Part shown: piece after piece, positions 25,444 through 33,869 of the stretch
Layout of the letters: every line of letters starts with the position of its first letter
Position numbering within the stretch: position 1 is the first letter of the stretch
Source: Streptomyces longisporoflavus
GTDB taxonomy: Bacteria; Actinomycetota; Actinomycetes; Streptomycetales; Streptomycetaceae
Assembly (NCBI RefSeq): GCF_014649775.1
Contig: NZ_BMTR01000003.1
Span: 372,001 to 436,000, forward strand
Direction of reading: 5' to 3'
DNA length: 64,000 bases
Program-made: the position numbers and the translations under genes
The notes under the pieces: generated by a model
What the model was told of the DNA's origin: nothing
The model's input: only the letters and a program-made list of their open reading frames with translations
Database searches by the model: none

Positions 25444-26355
25444 TCAGCCCTTTACTCCGGTGAGGGTGACGCCTTCGACGAAGGCCTTCTGTGCGAAGAA
25501 GAAGATGATGATGACGGGGGCCATGACGAGCAGCGTCGCGGCCATGGTCATGTTCCAGTTGACCGCGTGGGCGCTCTTGAACGACTCCAGGCCGTAACTC
25601 AGTGTCCAGGCACCGGGGTTCTGGGCCGCGTAGATCTGCGGTCCGAAGTAGTCGTTCCAGCAGTAGAAGAACTGGAAGAGCGCGATGGCCGTGATGCCGG
25701 GCTTGGCCATCGGCACGACGATCTTGATCATGGTGCGGAACTCTCCGCAGCCGTCGACCTTCGCCGACTCGATGTACTCCTTGGGAATGGTGAGGAGGAA
25801 CTGCCGCAGAAGGAAGATCGAGTACGCGTCACCGAACGCCATCGGGATGATCAGCGGCCACAGCGTGCCCGACAGGTGGAACTGCTGGGCCCACACCAGA
25901 TACATCGGAATCACGATGACCTGCGGCGGCAGCATCATCGTCGAGATGACGAGCAGCATCGCGGTGCGCCGGCCGCGGAAGCGGAACTTGGCGAGCGCGT
26001 AGGCCACGGGGATCGCCGAGCAGACGGTGAAGAGGGTGCCGAGACCCGCGTACATCAGGGAGTTGCGCCACCAGTCGAGGAAGCCCGGGGTCTCGAACAC
26101 GGCCTTGTAGTTCGACCAGTTCCAGGAATCGGGCCACAGGTCGCCGCTCATCGCCTGAGAGTCGCTCATCACCGACGTCAGGAAGACGAAGACGAACGGC
26201 AGGACGAAGAGCAGCGCGACGGCTATCGCCACACTGTGCACGGCGATCCAGTGCAGGATTCGCTTGCGGCGGGCACGGGCGGCGGCGGGCCCTCCGGGCC
26301 CGGGAGCGGTGTGTTCGGGCGCCGCGGCGGGCGCGGCGAGAGTCGTGGAAGTCAT
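25444..26355 (-). CDS. csnG: CsnG, ABC sugar transporter inner-membrane permease (MalG type)
   Basis: A 303-residue carbohydrate permease with six predicted membrane helices. The MalG-family EAA loop EYIESAKVDGCGEFRTMIKIVVPM lies near residue 195. It should form the channel with CsnF and be energised by an ATPase encoded elsewhere, as no ATPase gene is present here; Streptomyces uses the shared MsiK for many sugar importers. It has a proline/alanine-rich cytosolic head of about 30 residues before the first helix. The gap to csnF is 9 bp. Confidence 0.9.
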   Translation of the reverse strand: MTSTTLAAPAAAPEHTAPGPGGPAAARARRKRILHWIAVHSVAIAVALLFVLPFVFVFLTSVMSDSQAMSGDLWPDSWNWSNYKAVFETPGFLDWWRNSLMYAGLGTLFTVCSAIPVAYALAKFRFRGRRTAMLLVISTMMLPPQVIVIPMYLVWAQQFHLSGTLWPLIIPMAFGDAYSIFLLRQFLLTIPKEYIESAKVDGCGEFRTMIKIVVPMAKPGITAIALFQFFYCWNDYFGPQIYAAQNPGAWTLSYGLESFKSAHAVNWNMTMAATLLVMAPVIIIFFFAQKAFVEGVTLTGVKG

Positions 26356-26364
26356 CGGGAGTCC

Positions 26365-27300
26365 TCAGTCCTCCGCCGCGAGCAGCCCGGAGCGCTTGCG
26401 CATCAGGAGCAGCGTGACGGCCATGGCGATGGCGAAGAGCACGAGCGAGAGCACGCACGCGGCACCGGTGTTGAAGTTCTGGAAGCCCATCTGGTAGACG
26501 AGCTGGGGAACCGTGAGGGTCGAGTGGTCCGGGTAGCCGGGCTGGATCACCGAGCCGGGGCCGATGTTGACGCCGGAGGCGACCTTCCCCGCGACCAGGG
26601 CCTGCGTGTAGTACTGCATGGTCTGCACGACGCCCGTGACCACCGCGAACATCACGATCGGCGTGATCGCGGGCCAGGTCACGTAGCGGAATTTCGCCCA
26701 CGCCCCCGCGCCGTCCAGATCGGCGGCCTCGTACTGCTCCTTGGGCACGTCGAGCAGGGAGGCCATGAAGATGACCATAAGATCGCCGATGCCCCAAAGG
26801 GACAACAGCACGAGCGAGGGCTTGGCGGTGTCCGGGTCGTTGAACCAGTTCGGCCCGGAGATCCCGACCGCTTCGAGGATCTCGTTCACCGGCCCCGTGC
26901 CCGGATTGAGCAGGAAGACGAAGGCGACGGTGGCGGCGACCGGCGGGGCGAGGTACGGGATGTAGAAGGCGGTGCGGAAGAAGCCGGCGCCCGTCTTGAT
27001 CTTCGTGATGAGCAGCCCGAGCGAGAGCCCGAAGACCACGCGCACGGCCACCATGATCACGACCAGCCAGAGGGTGTTCCACAGGGCCGGGCCGAACAGG
27101 GGCATCTGCTCGAACACGTACTTCCAGTTCCGCAGGCCCACGAAGGTGGGCTCCTTGATCTGGTTGTAGTGCATGAACGAGAAGTAGACGGTCGCGATCA
27201 GCGGGTACGCGAAGAAGACGCTGAACCCGACCAGCCAGGGGGACAGGAACCCGAGCGTGCGCAGTCTGCGGCGCGCGGGGTTGGAGAGGGAAAGTGCCAT
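26365..27300 (-). CDS. csnF: CsnF, ABC sugar transporter inner-membrane permease (MalF type)
   Basis: A 311-residue permease with six membrane helices and the EAA motif EQYEAADLDGAGAWAKFRYV at about residue 190. It pairs with CsnG to import chitosan-derived oligosaccharides captured by CsnE. The start ATG lies 15 bp after the csnE stop. The N-terminal basic segment NPARRRLRTLGFLSPW precedes the first helix, as is common in this family. Confidence 0.9.
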   Translation of the reverse strand: MALSLSNPARRRLRTLGFLSPWLVGFSVFFAYPLIATVYFSFMHYNQIKEPTFVGLRNWKYVFEQMPLFGPALWNTLWLVVIMVAVRVVFGLSLGLLITKIKTGAGFFRTAFYIPYLAPPVAATVAFVFLLNPGTGPVNEILEAVGISGPNWFNDPDTAKPSLVLLSLWGIGDLMVIFMASLLDVPKEQYEAADLDGAGAWAKFRYVTWPAITPIVMFAVVTGVVQTMQYYTQALVAGKVASGVNIGPGSVIQPGYPDHSTLTVPQLVYQMGFQNFNTGAACVLSLVLFAIAMAVTLLLMRKRSGLLAAED

Positions 27301-27315
27301 GGCGGTGTCCTCGGC

Positions 27316-28656
27316 TCAGCTCTTCGACTGGAGGGTGTCGGCGTCGATCTGCTCGTCGAGCTTCTTCAGGCCCTTGCGCAGATCGGGGACGCGTCCGGAC
27401 TCGACGCCGTACGCGAAGTCCATCAGCGAGACGACATAGGCGCCGCCGTTGACGGAGGGCGGCAGGGCCTTGCTGTGCTTGTTCTCCAGGATGTCGAAGA
27501 AGGTCCGGAAGGTCGGATCGGCGTCCAGGTCGGGCGACTTGAGCGCCGCGAACGTGGAGGGCACGTTGTGGATGGCGTTTGCGAAGGCCACGACCTGCTT
27601 CGTGTCCGCGGTCAGGAACCGCACCAGCTCCCAGGCGGCGTTCTGGTGCTTGCTGCTGTGCGCGATCCCGGCGACGGTGCCGGTGATGAAGCCGCGTCCG
27701 TACGTGTCGGCCTGGTCGTCCGGGACGGGCAGCGGGGCCACGCCCCAGTCGAACCCGGCCTTCGCCTCGTCCAGCATCAGACCGCGCCACTCGCCGTCCA
27801 GATGCATGGCCACCTTGCCGGTGAGGAAGGCGTTCTGGTTGGACATCTCGTCGCCGAACGACATCCGGAACTTCTCCAGATCCCTGAACCCGCCCTGTGC
27901 CTCGGCCAGTTGCCGCGCGGTCTTGAAGAACTCGTACGTCGAGGGCTCGTCGGCGAGCCGCGAGTCACCGTCGGCGTCGAAGTACCGGGGACCCCACTGC
28001 GCGAAGAGCCGGTCCGGACTGTTCTGGTAGAAGCGGAAGTTGGGCATGAACCCGACCTGCTTGTACGAGTCCCCGCCGCTGCGAATCGTCAGCTTCTCCG
28101 AGACCTCTTCGAACTCGGACATGGTGCGCGGCGGCCGCTCGATGCCCGCCTTCTTGTAGGCGTCCTTGTTGTAGTACATCCCGAAGGCGTCCGCGAGCAG
28201 CGGCAGGGCGCACTGACTGCCCCGGTAACTCGTGTAGTCGAGCAGCGTCCGGGGAAAGGTCTTGCGCTTGTCGAGACCGGTCTTCCTCATGAACGGATCG
28301 AGGTCCGCCCACATCCCGGAGTCGCAGTACTGGCCCACGTTGTTGGTGGTGAACGAGGACACCACGTCGGGGGCCTTGTCGCCGCCCGCCCGCAGGGCCT
28401 GGTTGACCGTCTCGTCGGATACGTTCCCGGTGGCCCGCACCCTGATGTTCGGGTGGAGCTTCTCGAAACGGTCGATGCTGTCATCGACGGCCTTGACCTC
28501 GCCGGGCGTCGACCAGCCGTGCCAGAACTTCAGGGTGACGGGTTTCGTCGGGTCGTCGTTCGCGCTGCCGACGCTCGGATTGGCGCAGCCGGAGAGCAAG
28601 AGGCCGGCTGCGGCGAGCGCCGCGGACGCGCAGATGGGCATGCGCCATCGCGGCAT
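27316..28656 (-). CDS. csnE: CsnE, extracellular sugar-binding lipoprotein
   Basis: A 446-residue family 1 solute-binding protein. A lipoprotein signal with lipobox LLSGC (Cys at residue 24) indicates attachment to the outer face of the membrane. The mature part has the SBP_bac_1 features KFWHGWSTPGEVKAVD, FEKLHPNIRVRATG and the C-terminal AWELVRFLT. It delivers substrate to CsnF/CsnG. In Streptomyces lividans the homologous protein binds chitosan oligosaccharides. It starts 82 bp downstream of csnR in a gap with an 18-bp direct repeat. Confidence 0.9.
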   Translation of the reverse strand: MPRWRMPICASAALAAAGLLLSGCANPSVGSANDDPTKPVTLKFWHGWSTPGEVKAVDDSIDRFEKLHPNIRVRATGNVSDETVNQALRAGGDKAPDVVSSFTTNNVGQYCDSGMWADLDPFMRKTGLDKRKTFPRTLLDYTSYRGSQCALPLLADAFGMYYNKDAYKKAGIERPPRTMSEFEEVSEKLTIRSGGDSYKQVGFMPNFRFYQNSPDRLFAQWGPRYFDADGDSRLADEPSTYEFFKTARQLAEAQGGFRDLEKFRMSFGDEMSNQNAFLTGKVAMHLDGEWRGLMLDEAKAGFDWGVAPLPVPDDQADTYGRGFITGTVAGIAHSSKHQNAAWELVRFLTADTKQVVAFANAIHNVPSTFAALKSPDLDADPTFRTFFDILENKHSKALPPSVNGGAYVVSLMDFAYGVESGRVPDLRKGLKKLDEQIDADTLQSKS

Positions 28657-28674
28657 GGCGGACTTCCTTTACGG

Positions 28675-28716
28675 AGTACGGGGAGAAAGGGGTGCTTCAG
28701 TACGGGGAGAAGGGGG
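28675..28716. repeat. 18-bp direct repeat between csnR and csnE
   Basis: Two near-identical copies of AGTACGGGGAGAARGGGG lie at 28675-28692 and 28699-28716, spaced 24 bp centre to centre. They occupy the short gap between csnR and csnE on the side that would hold the csnE ribosome site. They may be a local duplication around a translation signal or a binding site. Confidence 0.7.
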
Positions 28717-28738
28717 TCTTCGTGCGTGGAGGTGGAGC

Positions 28739-29917
28739 TCAGGCCGTGTCGAAGACCTGGTCGCGGGCCCGGGTGAGGGCCGAACGCAGGGCGCCGGAGA
28801 GGATGGGGTCGCCGTCGAGCTCGCTGATGCGGATCTGCGGGCGCGGCAGCGCGAGCCCCGTCAGCTCCTCCTCGACCCTGAGGCACAGCTTGTCGCCGCC
28901 CGCCCGGGCCACCGAGCCGGAGAGCACGACGAGTTCGGGGTCGACGACGGCGACGACCGCGGCGATCCCGGTGGCGAGGCGGCGTGCGACCTCGGCGAGC
29001 ACGGCGTCGTCGGCGAAGGCGTCCGCCAGCGTCGCCGCGCCGCCCGCGAGTTGCCGTACGACCGGCGCGGAGACCAGGCTCTGGAAACCGCCGCCTCCGT
29101 CAGGGCCGCGCGTCGCCTCGGGCCCGCCGTGCGCCAGCGGGGCGCCCGGCAGCGGCATGTAACCGATCTCGCCCGCACCGCCCGTCGCGCCGCGCAGCAG
29201 ATTGCCGCCGAGCACGATGGCGGCGCCGACACCGTCGTCGAGCCAGGTGAGGACGTAGTTGTCGTGGTCCTGGGCGGCGCCTTCGTACTGCTCGGCGACC
29301 GCGGCCAGATTGACGTCGTTCTCGATGTCGACGGGCGTGCCGAGGACGGCGGCGAGATCGTCGCGCAGCGTCCGCGAGTGCCAGCCCGGCAGATGCGGGG
29401 CGTACCGCAGCTCGCCGGTGTGCGGGTCGATGGCGCCGGGGGTGCCGATCACCGCGGCCCGCAGGTCGTCGTGGCCGAGACCCGCCTGGCGCAGCGCCGC
29501 GTCGACGGCCTCCGCGACCAGTTGGGCGGTGCGGTGGCGCACGTCCTCGTCCACGGCCTCCGCCTCGACGCGGGCCCGCCCGATGACGGTGCCGGTGATG
29601 TCGGCGACGAGCGCGGTGATCCCGGTGGGGTCGGCGGAGAGGGCGGCGACATGTCCGGCGCCCGGATGGATCTCGTACAGCAGGGCGTTGGGCCCGGGGC
29701 GTCCGCTGAGGCTGCCCGTGGTGTGCACGAGGCCCGCGGCTTCCAGGCGGCCGAGCAACTGCGAGGTGGTGGGCTTGGAGAGTCCGGTCAGCTCACCGAT
29801 GCGGGTGCGGGTGAGCGGGCCGTGCACGACGAGCAGGTCGAGCACCGCCCGGTCGTTCATGGCGCGCAGGACGCTGGGCGTGCCCGGGGTCCCCGGAGTG
29901 CTGCCTGCTGCTGCCAT
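28739..29917 (-). CDS. csnR: CsnR, ROK-family repressor of chitosan/chitosan-oligosaccharide genes
   Basis: A 392-residue ROK regulator: an N-terminal winged HTH (RTRIGELTGLSKPTTSQLLGRL, about residues 38-60) joined to a sugar-kinase-like sensor. The ROK signature region includes GVGAAIVLGGNLLRGATGGAGEIGYM. The zinc-binding CXCGXXG-type cysteine cluster of many ROK proteins is not present here. It heads the csn run and has a palindrome in its own promoter, consistent with the known autorepression by CsnR and relief by chitosan oligosaccharides. The ATG is preceded by GGAAGAG about 10 nt away. Confidence 0.9.
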   Translation of the reverse strand: MAAAGSTPGTPGTPSVLRAMNDRAVLDLLVVHGPLTRTRIGELTGLSKPTTSQLLGRLEAAGLVHTTGSLSGRPGPNALLYEIHPGAGHVAALSADPTGITALVADITGTVIGRARVEAEAVDEDVRHRTAQLVAEAVDAALRQAGLGHDDLRAAVIGTPGAIDPHTGELRYAPHLPGWHSRTLRDDLAAVLGTPVDIENDVNLAAVAEQYEGAAQDHDNYVLTWLDDGVGAAIVLGGNLLRGATGGAGEIGYMPLPGAPLAHGGPEATRGPDGGGGFQSLVSAPVVRQLAGGAATLADAFADDAVLAEVARRLATGIAAVVAVVDPELVVLSGSVARAGGDKLCLRVEEELTGLALPRPQIRISELDGDPILSGALRSALTRARDQVFDTA

Positions 29918-29943
29918 GACGACACCTGCTCTTCCAGTGACCG

Positions 29944-29966
29944 CTAACTGTTAGGAAACTTTCCAA
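29944..29966 (-). promoter_or_regulatory. CsnR-box-type palindromic operator upstream of csnR
   Basis: TTAGGAAACTTTCCAA at 29951-29966 is a near-perfect palindrome around GGAAA-C-TTTCC. It overlaps a second perfect palindrome CTAAC-T-GTTAG at 29944-29954. The pair starts 27 bp upstream of the csnR ATG. CsnR operators described in Streptomyces are AGGAAA/TTTCC-type palindromes of this kind. Confidence 0.75.
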
Positions 29967-30192
29967 TTCGTGAGGACCGTACGACCGGCGTGAATCGGCC
30001 GTCAATAGCGGACGGCCCCGCGGCAACCAAGTCGTTACCTGGCGGGGTCCGGCGTTGCACGGAGTGCTCCTACCGGGGTCGGGCCGCCGATCTTGTCCGA
30101 CTGGATTTCTATTAATCCCAACGGGTGGCACGAATTCAGATTGTCGGCGCCGGGCCACGAGAATGACGAGCCTTACGGCTGTTGGAGGTCCG
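29967..30192. other. divergent intergenic region between csnR and the UPF0114-IstB gene
   Basis: About 226 bp without a gene. It holds the far upstream side of the csnR promoter and the promoter of the rightward fusion gene. The segment around 30036-30046 is relatively AT-rich. No further strong palindrome or T-run was seen. Confidence 0.35.
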
Positions 30193-31419
30193 GTGTCCCG
30201 CTCCATCTCGTCCCCACCGAACATGACCACCCTGGGGTGTTCCCTCTTCGCGACCCGCTGGCTCCAAGCACCCCTGTACTTCGGCCTGGTGGCCGCGCAG
30301 GGCGTGTACGTCTACAAGTTCTTCAACGAGCTGTGGCACCTCATCCACCACGTCGTCAGCGGGCACGCGGACGAGACGCACGTCATGCTCGCCGTCCTGA
30401 AGCTCGTCGATGTGGTGATGATCGCCAATCTGCTGATCATGGTGATCGTCGGCGGCTACGAGACCTTCGTCTCGCGGATCGGACTCCAGGGCCACCGGGA
30501 CCAGCCCGAGTGGCTGTCGCACGTGAACTCGAACGTCCTCAAGGTCAAACTGGCCACGGCCATCGTCGGGATCTCGTCGGTGCACCTGCTCCAGATGTTC
30601 GTCAACGTGCACCACACACCGCGGCACGACCTGCTCTGGGGCACGGTCATCCACATGGCGTTCATCGCGTCGGCGGCGATCCTCGCGTACATGTCCGGGC
30701 CCATGGCGGCGCAGGAGGCGCGGGCGCGCAGTGTGCACAGGGAAGAGGACTCGCGGGCCGTGGTCATCCCGGTGCAGCGGGACGGCGGGGCGGCGGACGA
30801 GTCGTGTGCCGAAGGCGGCACGGGGACGGAGGAGCGGATCGAGGCCGCGGGGTTCCCCGCCAGGAAGGTCCTCGAGATGTTCGACGAGGGGCGTCTGCGG
30901 GCCCCCGAGCCGCAGGTGATCGCCCGCCTCGGCAAGGCCGACTTCGTCACCCGCAAGTCGAACGTCGTGCTGCTCGGCGGCCCGGGCACGGGCAAGACGC
31001 ACCTGGCGATCGGCCTCGGCGTACGGGCCTGCCAGGCCGGACACCGGGTGCTGTTCGCGACCGCCGCAGAGTGGGGCGCCCGGCTCGCGGACGCCAAGGC
31101 GGCGGGCCGGCTCGGCAAGGAGCTCTCCCGCCTCGACGCGTATCCGGTGCTCGTCGTGGACGAGGTCGGCTACGTGCCCTTCGACTCCGAGGTCGCACGC
31201 CTCCTCTTCCAGCTCGTCTCGCACCGCTACGAGAAGGCGTCGGTGATCGTCACCAGCAACCTGGCCCTCGGACGCTGGAGCGAGGTGTTCGGGGACGGTG
31301 CGACGGCCACCGCGACGGTGGACCGCCTGGCCCACCACGCGGAGATCGTCGCCCTCGACGCCGACAGCTACCGGACGCGGCACCCGGGGCACCTGGAATC
31401 CGCCGGGCGCCCGCACTGA
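30193..31419 (+). CDS. UPF0114 (YqhA-like) membrane domain fused to an IstB-type AAA+ ATPase
   Basis: A continuous 408-residue reading frame with two domains not normally joined. Residues ~16-176 are a UPF0114/YqhA-like membrane protein: FATRWLQAPLYFGL, LLIMVIVGGYETFVSR and KLATAIVGISSVHLLQMF are family blocks, with 3-4 membrane helices. After a charged linker (about 177-205), residues 206-408 match the C-terminal two thirds of IstB, the ATPase helper of IS21 transposition: ERIEAAGFPARK, Walker A GGPGTGKT (262-269), Walker B VLVVDEV (319-325) and SVIVTSNLALGRWSEVF. The N-terminal IstB segment is missing. No IstA transposase or IS ends are near, so this is probably a domesticated ATPase tethered to the membrane. 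GTG 30193 has GGAGG 4 nt upstream. Function unknown. Confidence 0.8.
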   Translation: MSRSISSPPNMTTLGCSLFATRWLQAPLYFGLVAAQGVYVYKFFNELWHLIHHVVSGHADETHVMLAVLKLVDVVMIANLLIMVIVGGYETFVSRIGLQGHRDQPEWLSHVNSNVLKVKLATAIVGISSVHLLQMFVNVHHTPRHDLLWGTVIHMAFIASAAILAYMSGPMAAQEARARSVHREEDSRAVVIPVQRDGGAADESCAEGGTGTEERIEAAGFPARKVLEMFDEGRLRAPEPQVIARLGKADFVTRKSNVVLLGGPGTGKTHLAIGLGVRACQAGHRVLFATAAEWGARLADAKAAGRLGKELSRLDAYPVLVVDEVGYVPFDSEVARLLFQLVSHRYEKASVIVTSNLALGRWSEVFGDGATATATVDRLAHHAEIVALDADSYRTRHPGHLESAGRPH

Positions 31420-31458
31420 CCCCGGGGACACCGACCCGGGGACGCACCGGACGTACCG

Positions 31459-32541
31459 CTACTTCGACAGATTCGGCGGCGGGGTTATCGGCGAGGCCGC
31501 GAGCGACTGCGGCGACGTCGTGGACGCGTACGCAGAGGGAGCCGCCATGCCCGCCGACGGGTCCGCGGCCGCCTCCTCCGTCGCCTGGAGCGGCAGGCCG
31601 CCCACGATACGGATGCCCGCCGCGTCGAAGGCCCGCTTGATGCGCCAGCGCAGCTCGCGCTCCACGCCGAGCGCGTTGCCCGGCATCGTCTTCGCGGAGA
31701 CCCGTACGACCATCGAGTCCAGGAGCACGCTGTCCAGGCCGAGGACCTCGACCGGGCCCCACAGGCGCTCGTTCCACGGCTCGTCCTTGGCCATGGCCTC
31801 GCCCACCTCGACCAGCTTCTCCTGGATCTTCTCCAGATCCTCGTCCGGGCGGACGGTGACGTCCACGCCCGCCGTGGACCAGCCCTGGCTGAGATTGCCG
31901 ATGCGCTTGACCTCGCCGTTGCGGACGTACCAGATCTCGCCGTCCTCGCCGCGCAGCTTGGTCACCCGCAGGCCGACCTCGATGACCTCACCCGATGCCA
32001 CGCCCGCGTCGATCGAGTCGCCCACGCCGTACTGATCCTCCAGGATCATGAAGACGCCGGAGAGGAAGTCCGTGACGAGGTTGCGGGCGCCGAAACCGAT
32101 CGCCACACCCGCGACACCCGCCGAGGCGAGCAGCGGGGCGAGGTTGATCTGGAACGTGCCGAGGATCATCAGCGCGGCCGTGCCCAGGATCAGGAACGAC
32201 GCCACCGAGCGCAGCACCGAACCTATGGCCTGCGAACGCTGGCGGCGGCGCTCCACGTTGACCAGGAGACCGCCGAGCGCCGTTCCGTTCACGGACTGCG
32301 CCGTGCGGTTCATGCGTTCGATGAGCTTGGTGATCGAACGCCGGATGACCACGCGCAGGACGATGGCCACGGCGAGGATCAGCAGGATGCGGAGCCCGAT
32401 GCCCAGCCACGCCGACCAGTTCTGCTCGACCCAGCTCGCGGCGTTCGTCGCGTGCTCCTGGGCGTCTTCCAGGGTCGGGGGCTTCGGCGTCGGTTTGTCG
32501 TCCGGGTCCGTTCCGGCTGTCGACAGGACGGACAGGAACAC
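31459..32541 (-). CDS. mechanosensitive ion channel of the MscS family
   Basis: A 360-residue small-conductance mechanosensitive channel. After an extracytoplasmic/cytosolic lead it has membrane helices at about 35-60, 105-125 and the pore helix APLLASAGVAGVAIGFGARNLVTDFLSG. That is followed by the MscS beta domain (GDSIDAGVASGEVIEVGLRVTKLR) and the C-terminal alpha/beta domain. It opens on membrane tension during hypo-osmotic shock. The start is GTG 32541 with GGAGGT seven bases upstream; a longer frame to 32601 adds only a Cys-rich non-homologous stretch. A low-complexity Ser/Thr/Pro tail ends the protein. It is convergent with the UPF0114-IstB gene. Confidence 0.88.
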   Translation of the reverse strand: MFLSVLSTAGTDPDDKPTPKPPTLEDAQEHATNAASWVEQNWSAWLGIGLRILLILAVAIVLRVVIRRSITKLIERMNRTAQSVNGTALGGLLVNVERRRQRSQAIGSVLRSVASFLILGTAALMILGTFQINLAPLLASAGVAGVAIGFGARNLVTDFLSGVFMILEDQYGVGDSIDAGVASGEVIEVGLRVTKLRGEDGEIWYVRNGEVKRIGNLSQGWSTAGVDVTVRPDEDLEKIQEKLVEVGEAMAKDEPWNERLWGPVEVLGLDSVLLDSMVVRVSAKTMPGNALGVERELRWRIKRAFDAAGIRIVGGLPLQATEEAAADPSAGMAAPSAYASTTSPQSLAASPITPPPNLSK

Positions 32542-32807
32542 GGCAGGTACCTCCAGGCATAGCGGCCTGCCCAGGAGATGCACCGGGCAGAGACACCACA
32601 CTAACGGGGCATTGTGTGTGGATCGTTGTGATGTTTGAGGGAGAGACAGTGCTCACTTGGGGAAGATGAGGGTGTTGTACATCTGTGGTCGAAAACACTC
32701 CGAGCCCGTTACGGGTACATGCTGGCGCTCGGACCAGGCATGAGGGGAGACTGGCTACAGATCGTCCCGGCGCGAGCCACGCGCCGCCGGCGTACAAGGA
32801 GGCATCC

Positions 32808-33344
32808 GTGCCGCACGTCCTGGTCCTTAATGCGTCGTACGAGCCCCTGGGCGTCGTACCGCTTCGCCGCGCGCTCGTCCTCGTCCTGGAGAACAAGGCT
32901 CTCTGCCTCGAGGAATCCGGCGCCTTCATGCACAGCGCAACGCGCACTGTCCCCGCACCCAGCGTGGTCCGCCTCAAGCGGTTCGTCCGGGTCCCCTACA
33001 GGGGGCCCGTTCCTCTGACCAGGCGGGCGCTCTTCGCCCGCGACGGCGGTCGGTGCATGTACTGCGGTGGCGTCGCAACCAGCGTCGACCACGTCATTCC
33101 GAAGAGCCGTGGCGGTCAGCACGCCTGGGAGAACGTGGTGGCGTCCTGCCGCCGCTGCAACCACACCAAGGCGGACCGCCATCTCCTGGAGCTGGGGTGG
33201 CGCCTGCGTCACAAGCCCGCGCCGCCCTCGGGGCTCGCGTGGCGCATCATCGGGACCGGGCATAGGGATCCGCGCTGGCTGCCGTACTTGCAGCCGTTCG
33301 GCGCGGACGACGCGATGGCCCGGATCGACGGCATTTCTGCCTGA
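32808..33344 (+). CDS. HNH endonuclease
   Basis: A 178-residue single-domain HNH nuclease. The zinc/metal core is CMYCGGVATSVDHVIPKSRGG followed by NVVASCRRCNHTKADR, with both CxxC pairs and the HNH histidines in place. The N-terminal HVLVLNASYEPLGVVPLRRAL block is characteristic of a widespread actinobacterial HNH subfamily close to the McrA-like group, where the biological role is unknown. There is no adjacent restriction or toxin gene. GTG 32808 is preceded by AAGGAGG. Confidence 0.9.
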   Translation: MPHVLVLNASYEPLGVVPLRRALVLVLENKALCLEESGAFMHSATRTVPAPSVVRLKRFVRVPYRGPVPLTRRALFARDGGRCMYCGGVATSVDHVIPKSRGGQHAWENVVASCRRCNHTKADRHLLELGWRLRHKPAPPSGLAWRIIGTGHRDPRWLPYLQPFGADDAMARIDGISA

Positions 33345-33365
33345 GAGATCCGGGCTTTTACGTGT

Positions 33366-33392
33366 GGCCGGGGCGGTTCTACCGCTCCGGCC
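33366..33392. terminator. stem-loop between convergent HNH and DUF2335-like genes
   Basis: A 12-bp stem with one mismatch, arms 33366-33377 (GGCCGGGGCGGT) and 33381-33392 (ACCGCTCCGGCC), closes on a triloop. It lies 21 bp past the HNH stop and 24 bp before the end of the minus-strand gene, the place expected for a shared terminator. Confidence 0.65.
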
Positions 33393-33416
33393 CTCCGGCA
33401 CCGCTCCGGCCCGCGG

Positions 33417-33869
33417 TCACTGGCCGTTGCGCCGCTGCACGGCCGTGATCACCGCGGCGAGCGCCGCGACACCGCCGCCGAGCAGCCCTGCGCCCGCGCC
33501 CGCCGAACCGTGGTCGACGCAGTACTTGGCGATCCAGAGGTAGCCGACGATCCCGCCCGCGCCGAGGGTCACGCCGGTCACCACGCCCGCCGCCCGGAAC
33601 CACACGTTGATCACGTCGAGGCGGCGGTTGTGCTCGGCGTCCCTGATGCGCTGGTCGACGAGCTTGTTCTTCATCTGGAATTCCTGCTCGACGAGCGACA
33701 GCATGCGCTCGGCCGAGTCCGACACCAGCTCGTTCCAGATCTTCATCTGCTCGCCGGACGGCAGCTCGCGGTACTCACCGGCCGCGGGCTGCGCCGCGGG
33801 TTCCGGGAACGTCTCCGGCTCCGGCGGGTTCTCCGGCTCCGGCGAGCGGGGTGGGACGGGGGCGGTCAT
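33417..33869 (-). CDS. small DUF2335-like membrane protein paired with the caspase-like gene
   Basis: A 150-residue protein. Residues 1-30 are Pro/Glu-rich and disordered. Residues 36-90 form an amphipathic helical block (PSGEQMKIWNELVSDSAERMLSLVEQEF... then HNRRLDVINVWFR) matching the DUF2335 pattern, in which a helix rich in Glu and Arg precedes the membrane. Two membrane helices follow at about 92-112 and 122-142, ending in a short basic tail. DUF2335 proteins often occur beside signalling or conflict-system genes in bacteria, but their role is unknown. Its ATG overlaps the end of the upstream gene by 4 nt (33866-33869), so the pair is translated together. Confidence 0.72.
   Translation of the reverse strand: MTAPVPPRSPEPENPPEPETFPEPAAQPAAGEYRELPSGEQMKIWNELVSDSAERMLSLVEQEFQMKNKLVDQRIRDAEHNRRLDVINVWFRAAGVVTGVTLGAGGIVGYLWIAKYCVDHGSAGAGAGLLGGGVAALAAVITAVQRRNGQ

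Noticed and set aside
30193..31419. An active IS21 insertion sequence, because of the IstB domain
   Set aside because: There is no IstA transposase, no terminal inverted repeats, and the IstB N-terminus is replaced by a membrane domain.
33417..33869. TRADD-N domain in the small partner of the caspase-like protein
   Set aside because: The helical block and two C-terminal membrane helices fit DUF2335 better; without a profile search the TRADD-N label cannot be supported.
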